DNA of 64,000 bases from Heyndrickxia shackletonii (GCF_001420715.1 NZ_LJJC01000004.1:1611678-1675677); one strand, 5' to 3'. Positions 19,519 to 29,748 are shown, counted from the stretch's first letter. Program-made: numbers and translations. The notes: a model not told the origin generated them from the letters alone.

Positions 19519-22164
19519 ATGGAAGAAAATGAATTAAAGATGTCGACGAAGTATGAACCGAAAGCTGTTGAAGACGGTCGATATGAATGGTGGATTAATG
19601 GAAAGTTTTTTGAAGCCAAGGATAACCCAGAGAAAAAGCCTTATACAATTGTTATTCCGCCGCCAAATGTAACAGGAAAACTTCATTTAGGCCATGCTTG
19701 GGATACCACCCTGCAAGATATTTTAACGAGAATGAAAAGAATGCAAGGTTACGATGTATTGTGGCTCCCTGGAATGGATCATGCAGGTATTGCCACTCAA
19801 GCAAAAGTAGAAGGAAAACTTCGTGAAGAAGGTAAAAGCCGTTACGATCTTGGCCGTGAGAAATTTCTTGAGGAAGCCTGGAAATGGAAAGAAGAGTATG
19901 CTGCATTTATTCGTAAGCAATGGGCAAAACTGGGACTTGGCTTAGACTATTCCCGTGAACGCTTTACCCTTGATGAGGGATTATCAGAAGCAGTTAAAAA
20001 AGTATTTGTAACTTTGTATAAAAAGGGACTAATTTATCGCGGTGAATACATCATTAACTGGGATCCAGCAACGAAAACAGCCCTTTCCGATATAGAAGTT
20101 ATTTATAAAGATATTCAAGGTGCCTTTTACCATATGAATTATCCGCTATCTGATGGTTCAGGTAGTATCGAAATAGCCACAACAAGACCAGAGACAATGC
20201 TTGGTGACACTGCAGTTGCTGTTCACCCTGATGATGACCGCTATAAACATTTAATTGGAAAGACGGTTATCTTACCGATTACAGGACGTGAAATTCCGAT
20301 TGTTGGCGATGATTATGTTGACATGGAATTTGGTTCTGGTGCAGTTAAAATTACCCCTGCACATGATCCGAATGACTTTGAAATCGGCAATCGCCACAAT
20401 CTTGCTCGTATTTTAGTTATGAATGAAGACGGTACAATGAATGAAAATGCCGGTAAATACGAGGGATTGGATCGTTTTGAGTGCCGTAAACAGATTGTAA
20501 AAGACCTTCAAGAGCAAGGTGTATTATTTAAAATTGAAGAGCATATGCACTCAGTTGGTCACTCTGAACGTAGTGATGCTGTTGTAGAACCATACCTATC
20601 AACACAATGGTTTGTAAAAATGGGTCCGCTTGCCAAAACGGCTATTGAATTGCAACAGCAAGAGGATAAGGTTCATTTTGTACCGGAACGCTTTGAGAAT
20701 AATTATTTACGTTGGATGGAAAATATTCACGATTGGTGTATATCAAGACAATTATGGTGGGGACACCGAATTCCTGCTTGGTATCATAAACAAACAGGAG
20801 AAATCTATGTTGATGTAGAGCCTCCTCAAGACATCGAAAATTGGGAACAGGATAATGATGTTCTTGATACTTGGTTCAGTTCAGCATTGTGGCCATTTTC
20901 GACGATGGGCTGGCCGAATGAAGAAGCTGCTGATTACAAACGTTATTATCCGACAGATGCATTAGTTACAGGCTATGACATTCTTACATTCTGGGTTTCA
21001 AGAATGATTTTCCAAGGCTTAGAATTTACAGGAAAAAGACCGTTTAAGGATGTATTAATTCATGGTCTTGTTCGAGACGATCAAGGAAGAAAAATGAGTA
21101 AATCATTAGGCAACGGTGTTGACCCAATGGATGTTATAGATCAATATGGAGCAGACGCTTTACGCTATTTCCTTGCTACCGGAAGTTCACCAGGTCAAGA
21201 TTTACGCTTCAGCATTGAAAAAGTGGAGTCTGTATGGAATTTCGCGAATAAGATTTGGAATGCATCTCGTTTCGCCTTAATGAATATGGAAGGCTTAAAG
21301 TATGATGAAATTGATTTAACAGGCGAAAAAACTGTAGCAGATAAATGGATTCTTACCCGCCTTAATGAAACGATTGAAACAGTTACAAAGCTTGCTGAAA
21401 AGTATGAGTTTGGTGAAGTTGGCCGTGCCCTTTACAACTTCATCTGGGATGATTTCTGTGATTGGTATATTGAAATGGCAAAGCTTCCTTTATATGGGGA
21501 AGATGAAGCTGCTAAAAAGACAACAAGATCAATCTTGGCATATGTTCTCGACAATACGATGAGATTGCTTCATCCATTCATGCCATTCATTACCGAGGAA
21601 ATTTGGCAAAACCTTCCTCATAGTGGCGAATCTATTACAACTGCGAGCTGGCCGCAAGTAAATCTCGATTTCCATGATGAAAAAGCGGCAAATGATATGA
21701 AACTCTTAGTTGAAATTATTCGTTCCGTACGTAATATTCGTTCCGAGGTTAATACACCGCTAAGCAAAAAGGTTAAAATCTTTATCAAAGCGAAAGATGA
21801 AACCATACAAGAAACACTTAATAATAATACAGCTTATATCGAACGTTTCTGCAACCCTGAGGAATTAGTGATCGGAATCGATATCAGTGCTCCGGATAAA
21901 GCGATGACAGCAGTTGTAACAGGAGCTGAAATTTTCCTACCGCTTGAAGGATTGATTAATATTGAAGAAGAACTCGCAAGACTACAAAAAGAATTAGAAA
22001 AATGGAATCAAGAAGTAGAGCGTGTTCAAAAGAAACTAAGTAATGAAAAGTTCTTAAGTAAAGCACCGCAAAAGGTAGTAGAGGAAGAGCGTGCAAAGGA
22101 AAAAGATTATCTGGATAAACAAGCGGCAGTTAGTGCCAGAATTTCCGAATTAAAAGGGGAATAA
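19519..22164 (+). CDS. valS: Valyl-tRNA synthetase
   Basis: An 881-residue class I synthetase that charges tRNA-Val. The HIGH motif appears as HLGHAW (about residues 55-60) after PPPNVTGKL, and KMSKS as [11 protein letters not shown]. The CP1 editing domain includes [17 protein letters not shown]. The anticodon-binding domain and a C-terminal coiled-coil arm ([14 protein letters not shown]) complete the enzyme. The ATG at 19519 follows GTGAGGAACG. The upstream T-box regulates it. folC follows after 73 bases and a hairpin. Confidence 0.97.
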   Translation: MEENELKMSTKYEPKAVEDGRYEWWINGKFFEAKDNPEKKPYTIVIPPPNVTGKLHLGHAWDTTLQDILTRMKRMQGYDVLWLPGMDHAGIATQAKVEGKLREEGKSRYDLGREKFLEEAWKWKEEYAAFIRKQWAKLGLGLDYSRERFTLDEGLSEAVKKVFVTLYKKGLIYRGEYIINWDPATKTALSDIEVIYKDIQGAFYHMNYPLSDGSGSIEIATTRPETMLGDTAVAVHPDDDRYKHLIGKTVILPITGREIPIVGDDYVDMEFGSGAVKITPAHDPNDFEIGNRHNLARILVMNEDGTMNENAGKYEGLDRFECRKQIVKDLQEQGVLFKIEEHMHSVGHSERSDAVVEPYLSTQWFVKMGPLAKTAIELQQQEDKVHFVPERFENNYLRWMENIHDWCISRQLWWGHRIPAWYHKQTGEIYVDVEPPQDIENWEQDNDVLDTWFSSALWPFSTMGWPNEEAADYKRYYPTDALVTGYDILTFWVSRMIFQGLEFTGKRPFKDVLIHGLVRDDQGRKMSKSLGNGVDPMDVIDQYGADALRYFLATGSSPGQDLRFSIEKVESVWNFANKIWNASRFALMNMEGLKYDEIDLTGEKTVADKWILTRLNETIETVTKLAEKYEFGEVGRALYNFIWDDFCDWYIEMAKLPLYGEDEAAKKTTRSILAYVLDNTMRLLHPFMPFITEEIWQNLPHSGESITTASWPQVNLDFHDEKAANDMKLLVEIIRSVRNIRSEVNTPLSKKVKIFIKAKDETIQETLNNNTAYIERFCNPEELVIGIDISAPDKAMTAVVTGAEIFLPLEGLINIEEELARLQKELEKWNQEVERVQKKLSNEKFLSKAPQKVVEEERAKEKDYLDKQAAVSARISELKGE

Positions 22165-22174
22165 TAACGTAATA

Positions 22175-22210
22175 ATGGAAGGCGAATCACTTAAGGGATT
22201 CGTCTTCCAT
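22175..22210 (+). terminator. valS-folC hairpin (weak terminator)
   Basis: ATGGAAGGCGAATC (22175-22188) pairs with GATTCGTCTTCCAT (22197-22210), one G-U pair. Only a poor T tract follows, so partial read-through into folC is likely. Confidence 0.5.
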
Positions 22211-22237
22211 CTATTTAAAAAGAAGGTGCAAAAACTA

Positions 22238-23521
22238 ATGACTACATACGATGAAGCGTTAGAATGGATATTATCGAGATTGCAATTTGGTATTAAACCT
22301 GGGCTAGATAGAATGAAATGGATATTGGAGAGACTGGGTTCACCTGAAAAGGATTTAAAGGTTATCCATGTAGGCGGAACAAATGGAAAAGGATCAACTG
22401 TCACTTTTATCCGATCCATTCTAAATGAAGCCGGTTACAAAGTTGGTACTTTTACATCTCCATCCATTGAAACATTTAATGAACGTATCAGCATTAATGG
22501 TGTTCCCATCTCCGATAATGAAATGGTAGAGTTAGTTCGTATTATAAAGCCTTTGACAGAGGAATTAGAAACAACTGATCTCGGGAGCCTGACAGAGTTT
22601 GAGGTAATTACAACCATGGCTATTTATTATTTCGCAAGGATAAATCCAATGGACTTTTGCGTTTTCGAAGTTGGCCTTGGAGGTAGATTGGATAGCACTA
22701 ACATCTTAGAACCAATTCTAACCATCATTACAACTATTGGATTTGATCACATGAATATTTTAGGTGATACCATCGAAAAAATAGCATTTGAAAAAGCAGG
22801 AATTATAAAAAGCGGAATCCCATTAATAACTGGAGTAGAACAAAATAGCGCACTTTCCGTCATTACTGAAAAGGCAGAGAAAATGAAAGCGGATGTAAAA
22901 ATCCTTAACAAAGATTTTTATGAATCTAATCGGCTTTCCGTAAATACGGGAGAAAGGTTCACTTTTTCCGTGGACGAAGTAACTCTTAAAAATCTTGAAA
23001 TTAAAATGTTAGGTGAACACCAGGTTAAAAATGCAGCATTGGCCACTATGGCAGCTCTTCTATTAAATATTCAGGAGAAGCATATTAGGAATGGATTATT
23101 AAAAGCATTCTGGCCGGGAAGGTTAGAGATTGTTCAAGAAAATCCCCTTATATTAATAGATGGTGCACATAATCCTGAAGGTGTTGAAGTGCTGGTTAAG
23201 GCGGTAAAGGAACGTTATCAAGACAAAAAGAAAAAGGTATTGTTTGCGGCATTGCGAGATAAGGACTTAACCAAAATGTTTAAGGAACTTCGGAAAATAA
23301 AGGGAGAATTTTATTTTACACAATTTAACTCACCAAGAATAGAAACTGCCCAAAATTTAGCGAAAATAAGTTTAATAGAAAATGGGAAAGCATATGAAGA
23401 ATGGCAACCAATTCTTGCAGATTTAATGAAGAGTTTGGGTGACGATGAAATGCTTATCATTTGTGGCTCTTTATACTTTTTAGCTGAGATAAAGCCCTAC
23501 TTAAAAACTTATTTAGAATAA
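22238..23521 (+). CDS. folC: Folylpolyglutamate synthase / dihydrofolate synthase
   Basis: A 427-residue Mur-ligase-type enzyme that adds glutamate to dihydropteroate or folates. The P-loop is GGTNGKGSTV, the second ATP/Mg region is FEVGLGGRLDSTN, and the C-terminal domain starts around LILIDGAHNPEG. The ATG at 22238 has GAAGGTG upstream. A longer frame from 22175 falls within the intergenic hairpin. valS-folC is the usual Bacillus order. What follows in this genome differs from B. subtilis. Confidence 0.95.
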   Translation: MTTYDEALEWILSRLQFGIKPGLDRMKWILERLGSPEKDLKVIHVGGTNGKGSTVTFIRSILNEAGYKVGTFTSPSIETFNERISINGVPISDNEMVELVRIIKPLTEELETTDLGSLTEFEVITTMAIYYFARINPMDFCVFEVGLGGRLDSTNILEPILTIITTIGFDHMNILGDTIEKIAFEKAGIIKSGIPLITGVEQNSALSVITEKAEKMKADVKILNKDFYESNRLSVNTGERFTFSVDEVTLKNLEIKMLGEHQVKNAALATMAALLLNIQEKHIRNGLLKAFWPGRLEIVQENPLILIDGAHNPEGVEVLVKAVKERYQDKKKKVLFAALRDKDLTKMFKELRKIKGEFYFTQFNSPRIETAQNLAKISLIENGKAYEEWQPILADLMKSLGDDEMLIICGSLYFLAEIKPYLKTYLE

Positions 23522-23617
23522 GGTTATCACCTGTTTGATAGTGACATTCTTATAGCTATTTGGTAAAATATTTTAGAACATTATGACTAATTAACTAGGA
23601 GAAAAGGAGGGAGAAAA

Positions 23618-25318
23618 ATGAAATTAAATAATAAATTGTCGATTATCCTATTACTTTGGTTTTTAATAGTGCCAATCGGCGTATTTTATACCTTTCAATT
23701 TTTCCCTCCAAAACCTGTAGATGTACCTGTGATTATCGCTTTTTGTGTATTGGCAGGTATTGTTTCCTATTTTCCGATTCATATTAATTCAAGCCCCATA
23801 TACATTTTTCAATGGGTTAATATGGCGGGCTTTATATCCTATGGATTGTTTTTTGAATTAATTCTTACTCAGTTTTCCATAATAGTAGTTTTAATGTCGC
23901 TGAAGGTAAAAAAGGAAGAAGCATATCGATATCCTTATAATTCAATTATGTTTTTTGGAATATCTCTTCTTAGCGGCATTCTTTATTTTGCTATTGGAGG
24001 AAAAATAGGATTTACATCCCTTCAAGACAATATTCTTCCGATTATTATATACGCGATAGCGAATGTCCTTATTAATCATTTTTTCTTATATATATCGAAT
24101 CCGTTTGTAGGAAAACGGATCAGCCTTTTCGAGCTAGATGTATTATGGGAATTATTGATTATCTGTATCGTAGTGCCGCTAAGTATTATTTTGTATTATT
24201 TAAATGAGCAGTTTTCGTATATTGCTTTCCTTTTAATTGGTCTCCCTTTTATGGGTTTTGGTTATGTAGTGAGGTTATATAATTCTTCCGAAAGATTTAA
24301 TGATTATTTGCATAAAGCTGCGGAAATTGGCCATCAATTGAATGAAACCTTGGAGGTTGATGAGATTTTTGATCTTTTTATCCAGAAGGTTTCACAAACA
24401 TTAACGGTCGATTATGCCTACATATTGGACGTACAAGGTGATGAAATGGTCCTTCTGCGCGGTATGGAAAATGGGCTTCAAATGCCAAATATTATTCCTC
24501 CAATTAAGAAGTATGAGGGGATAAGCGGACATGTATGGGCAACGGAAAAACCTGTTTTCTACAATAATAAAGGGGAATGGGAAAATATTGCCGACGGTTA
24601 TATGCCTGAAAATATAGAGAGTATTTTATGTGTTCCTATTTTTAAAAATAAGAAGGTGGAAGGGGTTCTCTTTTTGGCTTCCACTAAGAGGGGGCAGTAC
24701 GAAAAATATCAGCTGCCAATATTAGATATTCTTTGCTCTTATTTTGTCGTGGCTATCTCGAATGCAAGGCATTACGAGCAAACGAAGATGAATAGCGAGC
24801 ATTGCCCTTTAACACAACTATATAATTATCGCTATTTTGATAATTTGCTAACCAATGAATTTTTGCTGCTAAATAAGGGGATCCGCAAAGAATTGTCTTT
24901 GATTATGCTGGATATTGATTCCTTTAAAATGATTAATGACACATTTGGACATCAAAGTGGAAATGATATCCTTGTCATGTTGGCAAAGCGAATAACAGGC
25001 TTGATTGGTAATCGCGGCATCGTTGCCCGTTATGGCGGAGAAGAATTTGTCATCCTTCTTAAGGATACAAGTAAAGCTGCGGCATTAAACTTAGCCGAAT
25101 TGGTTCGTTTGACGATTGCTAATCGTCCATTTCTGTTTGAGAATTCATTAGATGAAAATATGGGAGAAGTCGAGGTACAAATTACCGTTAGTATAGGTGT
25201 TGCAACTGCACCTTATGACGCAGACGAGGCCATAGCTCTAATTCGCCATGCTGATCGTGCATTATATATTGGTGCGAAAAGAGCAGGAAAAAACCGGGTG
25301 GCGGAGTATGTGAAATAA
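23618..25318 (+). CDS. Membrane-bound GAF-GGDEF protein, predicted diguanylate cyclase
   Basis: A 566-residue protein with about six membrane segments (residues ~5-215), a GAF sensor domain (~235-375) and a C-terminal GGDEF domain (~390-565). The active-site motif is GGEEF (about residues 473-477, in ARYGGEEFVILL), and the metal aspartate region LIMLDIDSFKMINDTFGH is intact, so it should make c-di-GMP from two GTP. The residues where the inhibitory RxxD site would lie read RGIV, so product inhibition at that site is unlikely. The ATG at 23618 has AAGGAGGG upstream. It has its own terminator. It lies between folC and a pilus locus that carries a c-di-GMP-type riboswitch. Confidence 0.9.
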   Translation: MKLNNKLSIILLLWFLIVPIGVFYTFQFFPPKPVDVPVIIAFCVLAGIVSYFPIHINSSPIYIFQWVNMAGFISYGLFFELILTQFSIIVVLMSLKVKKEEAYRYPYNSIMFFGISLLSGILYFAIGGKIGFTSLQDNILPIIIYAIANVLINHFFLYISNPFVGKRISLFELDVLWELLIICIVVPLSIILYYLNEQFSYIAFLLIGLPFMGFGYVVRLYNSSERFNDYLHKAAEIGHQLNETLEVDEIFDLFIQKVSQTLTVDYAYILDVQGDEMVLLRGMENGLQMPNIIPPIKKYEGISGHVWATEKPVFYNNKGEWENIADGYMPENIESILCVPIFKNKKVEGVLFLASTKRGQYEKYQLPILDILCSYFVVAISNARHYEQTKMNSEHCPLTQLYNYRYFDNLLTNEFLLLNKGIRKELSLIMLDIDSFKMINDTFGHQSGNDILVMLAKRITGLIGNRGIVARYGGEEFVILLKDTSKAAALNLAELVRLTIANRPFLFENSLDENMGEVEVQITVSIGVATAPYDADEAIALIRHADRALYIGAKRAGKNRVAEYVK

Positions 25319-25355
25319 TACCATCTCTTTTTTAGGGGATGGTATTTATAATTTT
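25317..25355 (+). terminator. Intrinsic terminator after the GGDEF gene
   Basis: AATACCATC (25317-25325) pairs with GATGGTATT (25338-25346), with a T-rich tail. The left arm starts at the stop codon. Confidence 0.8.
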
Positions 25356-25444
25356 ATCTATCTTACAAGTAGATACCTAGTATAATAGTATTAGTAAACT
25401 ATTATTTGTAATAGAAAATTTAAAGCATTACATAGAGGTGAAGA

Positions 25445-26200
25445 ATGAATTTATTGATATCGCAAGTTGTATCTATAGTCATTTTTTCAATTGTTTTTTT
25501 AGCAATACCCATGAAAATAAAGGTTCGAAAAAAATTAATATTGATTCTCCTATCCATTTCTTGCTTTGGAATTGGAGAAATTACTTGGTATTTATTTGTT
25601 TGGTGGTTATCCGTACTAGTTGTTCTATTATTTATCCTTTGTATAACAATATTAATCGGTGTAAAAATCAACTGGATCGAAACGGATCAAATGAATCAGG
25701 ATATCACTGCTGATAACCAAAATATACTGCCAACACCGATGTTTTCTTATCACCATTTATTAGAAAGATCTGCAGCTGCAGAAAACTTGGATTTTTCCAA
25801 TAATGTATATCTGAAACCTGCTGAAATAGTGACGGAAGATGAAAGTAAATCTTTGCTGAGGGAGATTGCAGTGGCAACAGAAATACCGTATGAAGATAAC
25901 GCCTTAAAAATACATAACGTTTCGAATACTGATGTTAATAGTGATTTAAAAGTTACATACAAAGAAAGCCAAGCAAATACAAATGATGATGACTTAAAGC
26001 TAATTTTTAGGAATCGCCAAAATTTATTAATGGAAAATGAAAAGCTGGATAATTTCGATATCATCGTAAATCAACATTCAGATACTATAGATCAATCCAA
26101 TGTGTTAGAAAATATTCTTCAAGACAATAGCAAAAATCCTGTTAATGACGATTTGCAGCTTTTATACGACAGAATCAGGGAGGATAAGGAAAGGAGTTAA
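25445..26200 (+). CDS. Membrane protein with long polar tail, unknown
   Basis: A 251-residue protein. The first ~80 residues form three hydrophobic segments (MNLLISQVVSIVIFSIVF; LILILLSISCFGIG; WLSVLVVLLFILCITILIGV). The remaining ~170 are polar, acidic and asparagine-rich, with no recognisable domain. I do not recognise a family. The ATG follows GAGGTGAAG. TATAAT at 25381-25386 may be its -10. The next gene starts two bases after its stop, so the two are probably one operon. It may be an accessory of the pilus locus, but that is only inferred from location. Confidence 0.75.
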   Translation: MNLLISQVVSIVIFSIVFLAIPMKIKVRKKLILILLSISCFGIGEITWYLFVWWLSVLVVLLFILCITILIGVKINWIETDQMNQDITADNQNILPTPMFSYHHLLERSAAAENLDFSNNVYLKPAEIVTEDESKSLLREIAVATEIPYEDNALKIHNVSNTDVNSDLKVTYKESQANTNDDDLKLIFRNRQNLLMENEKLDNFDIIVNQHSDTIDQSNVLENILQDNSKNPVNDDLQLLYDRIREDKERS

Positions 26201-26202
26201 GT

Positions 26203-27438
26203 ATGGCAAAGAAAAACATCGTTGTTTTTATAAGTATCATTCTATGTTCTACTATTTTTTTAATTATTCTTTCCCAATTAACTGTAGTCCCTCTATCATC
26301 TGTCCTTAGTAATGAAAAAGATTATTTAAAGAATACAAAAGTTGGATCCGTAAATATTAGTTCTTTGAATAGTACTAATGCCGAAGAAAAAGTGAACGCT
26401 CAAATTAATAATTGGAAAGCGAAAAAGAAAATACAATTATCTTTTTTAAATAAGAGAGTAGAACTACCTGATAATGTATTTATGTTTATGGTCTCTGATA
26501 CGTTTAAATCCATCCAAAATGGAAAGGAAAATCCCTTATCGGTAGAAATTAATAATAATGAACTGGTCAGCTTATTTCGTCAGCTTGGAATGGTATCCAT
26601 AATAGATGAAATAGATTTATCAAAATTGAAAGCGTTTCTGAAACAGGATGCTGCTAATTTAACCCTAACAGACCTGGATATAAATATGGAGAAATATCTA
26701 ACTGGATATGATGAAATGAAACAAACAGTAATTTCTTCAAATGAGGTAGTAATATATAAGCCGAATTTTATTAATAATTGGCTGAAAGAACATAAAACGA
26801 TTATATTGAAACCAAATAAGCTTTTTTCTTTTCAAAATACGGTAAAAGGTTTAACCGATGCTGACTCCTTGGGAAGACTATCCTCTGCATTATATAAGGC
26901 AATATTACAATCAAATATTCAGGTGGTGGAAAGAAACATTAGTCAGACAAAGCCTGATAATATACCTTTAGGATTCGAGGCAAATGTACAAGAGGATTTG
27001 GACTTGAAACTTTATAATCCTAATAGTGATGAAATAAAAATTATAAGTAAAAAAACAGCTTTTAATAAAATGAACATATCAATAATCGGACCAATGAGTC
27101 CATTGAAATATGTTATTTCTGAAGAGGATGAGCAAGTATATCCGCAACGGAAAATATTAGAATACGTGCCGACAAAAAATTTGGAGAGAACTATAAAAGG
27201 AAAAAATGGATACTCCATAGAGGTGTATAAGGAAGTATATTATCAACATCAATTATTAGAACGAGTGCTTGTTTCAAATGATTTTTATTTGCCGAAGGAT
27301 GATGTTGAATATAAATGTATATCAAGTAGTGGAAATAGTCTTGAAATGGATAATAATCAATTGGCAGGGGATGGTAATGAGGTAACGGAAGATAATTCAA
27401 AAAGCGAAAATAATGTTAAAACTGAAGAAGATAAGTAA
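26203..27438 (+). CDS. VanW-family / G5-like exported protein (degenerate)
   Basis: A 411-residue protein with one N-terminal membrane anchor (~residues 5-30). The next part resembles the peptidoglycan-binding repeat found before VanW (KVGSVNISSLNSTNAEEKVNAQINNW). A VanW-like segment (PDNIPLGFEANVQEDLDLKLYNPNSDEIKI) follows, and then a G5-like beta domain (~310-375). The tail is acidic and disordered. VanW proteins are cell-wall associated with unclear function. The ATG follows AAAGGAG. It is coupled to the gene before it and convergent with the minor pilin genes. The VanW domain is weakly conserved, so the family call is moderate. Confidence 0.7.
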   Translation: MAKKNIVVFISIILCSTIFLIILSQLTVVPLSSVLSNEKDYLKNTKVGSVNISSLNSTNAEEKVNAQINNWKAKKKIQLSFLNKRVELPDNVFMFMVSDTFKSIQNGKENPLSVEINNNELVSLFRQLGMVSIIDEIDLSKLKAFLKQDAANLTLTDLDINMEKYLTGYDEMKQTVISSNEVVIYKPNFINNWLKEHKTIILKPNKLFSFQNTVKGLTDADSLGRLSSALYKAILQSNIQVVERNISQTKPDNIPLGFEANVQEDLDLKLYNPNSDEIKIISKKTAFNKMNISIIGPMSPLKYVISEEDEQVYPQRKILEYVPTKNLERTIKGKNGYSIEVYKEVYYQHQLLERVLVSNDFYLPKDDVEYKCISSSGNSLEMDNNQLAGDGNEVTEDNSKSENNVKTEEDK

Positions 27439-27467
27439 ATAAGATCAAAATTGTCCGTGTCATGGTA

Positions 27468-27506
27468 AAAACCTTCATACTAGATGTCTAGAATGAAGGT
27501 TTTTAT
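27468..27506. terminator. Bidirectional terminator between the VanW-like gene and minor pilin genes
   Basis: AAAACCTTCAT (27468-27478) pairs with ATGAAGGTTTT (27493-27503), with an inner CTAGA/TCTAG pairing and T runs on both strands. Confidence 0.88.
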
Positions 27507-27510
27507 TGTA

Positions 27511-28815
27511 TTATTGGTATTTGACTGGTAAAGAATCAATATTTATATTAAGGTCACCTGTGTTATCATTTGATTGAATTGGCTTATTTAAAATATAGAT
27601 TGTAGCAGGTGCATTTCCACAACTGCCAACATTACGAATTATTTGTGCGTTGGTTGTTGATCCGCCATTTTCACCAACATCACTGCTGCCATAAACACAG
27701 ATTGTGCCATTTACCGTAATATATTTGCTAGGACTATAAAAGTTACCGTTGATTGTAATAGATGAACCGTTATCCACGTTAATATCACCTGTAAAATCTG
27801 CACTACCATAAATTTTAATAGTTGAATTTGTTGATAATCTAACATTTTTAGAAAAATATACATTTTTTCCAAGTGTCAAATTTGATTCATTAAGCTCTAA
27901 GGAATTGCCGAAAGTAGTATTTCCTAATAATGTTAATTGAGATCCTTGAGGTAGAACTGCTTTATTGAACTTCGAATCACCACTTATGGTAAGTTTAGGA
28001 CCAGTTGCTTTAAAACCTAAACTCTCATTAAAAAGTGCATTTCCACCGATATTTATTTCCGAATCCGGATTAAAAAAGACGGCTTTGGTGAATATAGCAT
28101 CTTTTGAAATTGTAATCTTTGAGTTATTATTCATTGTTACATCATTAAATTGTGCATTTCCATTCACGGTATAATTTCCAGTTAAAGAAAGACTTTGATT
28201 AAAATATACATCAGTGTTTAGATTACAATTAGATAAATTTGAAGTACACTGATTTGGTATTTTTCCACTTAGTACTGGAGACAACGAGGGAAAGTTTCTA
28301 TTACTATCACTAATTGAATCAAATTGACTTTTGCTTGTAAAGATTCCTTCTGAATTCCCACCAGATTCTCCTGTCCCATTTGGCACCGTCAATTTATACG
28401 TTTTATTCAATGTCTTAACAGAGTCTTTAAATATTCCCTGTGTCGATACAACTAATGTGATAATTGTATTCTTTTGAGAATCTAGGGTACTTGAAATATC
28501 AATCTTATTAATATTGTAGGAAAGATTATTATCTATCGTTCTAGATTTAATTAATGGATTTAATTGATCCTTTAATTGTTGCAGCAATTCATTTACATTT
28601 TTATAGTTCTTAGTTTGAATTACCTTTAGCAAGTATTTTTCAAACAAGTTGATTCCCATTTCGGCAGCGTTTGTTTTCTGCATTTCTATATCCGAAATAT
28701 TTATCTGCTTTCGAGTATTAACAGAGAGACTGAATAGAGCAGTAATCAAAATAAAGGAAATTGTAAATATTAACAATACTATGATGAGCACATGGCCTTG
28801 ATTTTTCTTAAGCAA
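27511..28815 (-). CDS. PilX-like minor pilin with repetitive beta-solenoid domain
   Basis: A 434-residue protein. Its N-terminus (MLKKNQGHVLIIVLLIF) is a pilin-type leader: a glycine after basic residues, then a hydrophobic helix. It lacks the glutamate at position +5 typical of major pilins, as in PilX-type proteins. Residues ~150-175 are Gly/Ser-rich. From ~200 to ~385 a repeat of about 18-22 residues recurs (pattern: I-x-I-x-G-x-x-x-F-N-x-x-V), as in bactofilin-like or beta-helix folds. It is last in a three-gene minus-strand pilin operon. It could form part of the pilus tip. Two cysteines near the end (GTICVYGS, GSCGN) might form a disulfide. Confidence 0.75.
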   Translation of the reverse strand: MLKKNQGHVLIIVLLIFTISFILITALFSLSVNTRKQINISDIEMQKTNAAEMGINLFEKYLLKVIQTKNYKNVNELLQQLKDQLNPLIKSRTIDNNLSYNINKIDISSTLDSQKNTIITLVVSTQGIFKDSVKTLNKTYKLTVPNGTGESGGNSEGIFTSKSQFDSISDSNRNFPSLSPVLSGKIPNQCTSNLSNCNLNTDVYFNQSLSLTGNYTVNGNAQFNDVTMNNNSKITISKDAIFTKAVFFNPDSEINIGGNALFNESLGFKATGPKLTISGDSKFNKAVLPQGSQLTLLGNTTFGNSLELNESNLTLGKNVYFSKNVRLSTNSTIKIYGSADFTGDINVDNGSSITINGNFYSPSKYITVNGTICVYGSSDVGENGGSTTNAQIIRNVGSCGNAPATIYILNKPIQSNDNTGDLNINIDSLPVKYQ

Positions 28816-28827
28816 AGATCTTCCTCC

Positions 28828-29286
28828 CTATAGTCGTCTTAATATCGTTGACAGTTGTACTTGAATTTTAGGGTTGGTATTATCGGTTATAGTAATATCA
28901 ATAGCTGCGGGCTTATTTGTCATAATGGTATAGGAAGAACCTGGGTTAATGGCAGTACCGTCTATTCTAATGGAATATTTATAATTTTTTTCGAATGTAT
29001 ACATCTGATTTTGCGGAGAAGTTGATAGACTTAATTTATTATCATTTGTAATATTAATCGTATATTTATCGTTCTGTTGAAATAAGGTAGTCATGGTAGT
29101 TACGATAATATTTTCTTCTTGTTCTAAATTGGACTTTACCATATTATTTTTATAAAAATTTAATGCCATGTTCAAAGTGCTAAATGCAATAATAAGTACA
29201 ATGGTTCCAATCGTAATGGCGGCAAGTAATTCAATGATTGTTAAACCCATTTGGTTCTTGTAAATCTTTTTAAAATAACCCATCAT
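28828..29286 (-). CDS. PilW-like minor pilin
   Basis: A 152-residue prepilin. The leader ends KNQMG and is followed by LTIIELLAAITIG, the class III signal peptide cleaved and N-methylated by the prepilin peptidase, with glutamate at +5. The C-terminal domain is a short beta-rich region. Its ATG overlaps the stop of the upstream prepilin gene by four bases. The next gene follows after 12 bases, so three minor pilins form one unit. The PilW name rests on operon order and the general look. Confidence 0.8.
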   Translation of the reverse strand: MMGYFKKIYKNQMGLTIIELLAAITIGTIVLIIAFSTLNMALNFYKNNMVKSNLEQEENIIVTTMTTLFQQNDKYTINITNDNKLSLSTSPQNQMYTFEKNYKYSIRIDGTAINPGSSYTIMTNKPAAIDITITDNTNPKIQVQLSTILRRL

Positions 29287-29681
29287 TGTACCCCTTCTAA
29301 ATAACCAAAAGTATGAGAAAGTAGCTTATCCTTATTCTTAGAATTGTAAATCTTTATTTCTACTCTATATAAATTTACAAGTTTTTCTTCATTGTTTTGT
29401 GTAAAAGTAGCAAAAGGATATAAATGATCATTTGTGAGATTATAGTTTGATAAGTCTACATCGGCATCTGGGGCTGAGACCTTAATTTTATTCGACTCAA
29501 GATATGCCAATGTTTTTCTAGCGAGGTTTGTTGCTTTTAAATTTATCTCATTGTGGGCAGTAAACGAATAAGATTGACCAAATATTCCGAAAGTGCATAT
29601 AAGGACTATTGCCAGTAATGTGATTGCAGCAAGAACTTCGACTAGTGTAAATCCTTTTTCATTGTTTAAATGATTCTTCAT
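29283..29681 (-). CDS. Minor pilin (PilV/GspI-like)
   Basis: A 132-residue prepilin: leader MKNHLNNEKG, then FTLVEVLAAITLLAIVL with Glu +5. The remainder is a small globular domain. The ATG at 29681 is preceded by GAGGT. A TTG start at 29699 would place that ribosome site inside the coding region and is rejected. It is first in the minus-strand minor-pilin operon and divergent from pilB, with only 111 bases between them. Confidence 0.85.
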   Translation of the reverse strand: MKNHLNNEKGFTLVEVLAAITLLAIVLICTFGIFGQSYSFTAHNEINLKATNLARKTLAYLESNKIKVSAPDADVDLSNYNLTNDHLYPFATFTQNNEEKLVNLYRVEIKIYNSKNKDKLLSHTFGYLEGVQ

Positions 29682-29742
29682 TATATTAATACCTCGCAAA
29701 AAGATTTTGCTTTACCTGATACAATTTTCCATATTTCTATTT

Positions 29743-29748
29743 TATAAT
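29743..29748 (+). promoter_or_regulatory. Probable -10 element in the pilin/pilB divergent region
   Basis: TATAAT at 29743-29748, about 45 bases before pilB. The -35 region is poor. This short gap must hold promoters for both directions. Confidence 0.45.
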
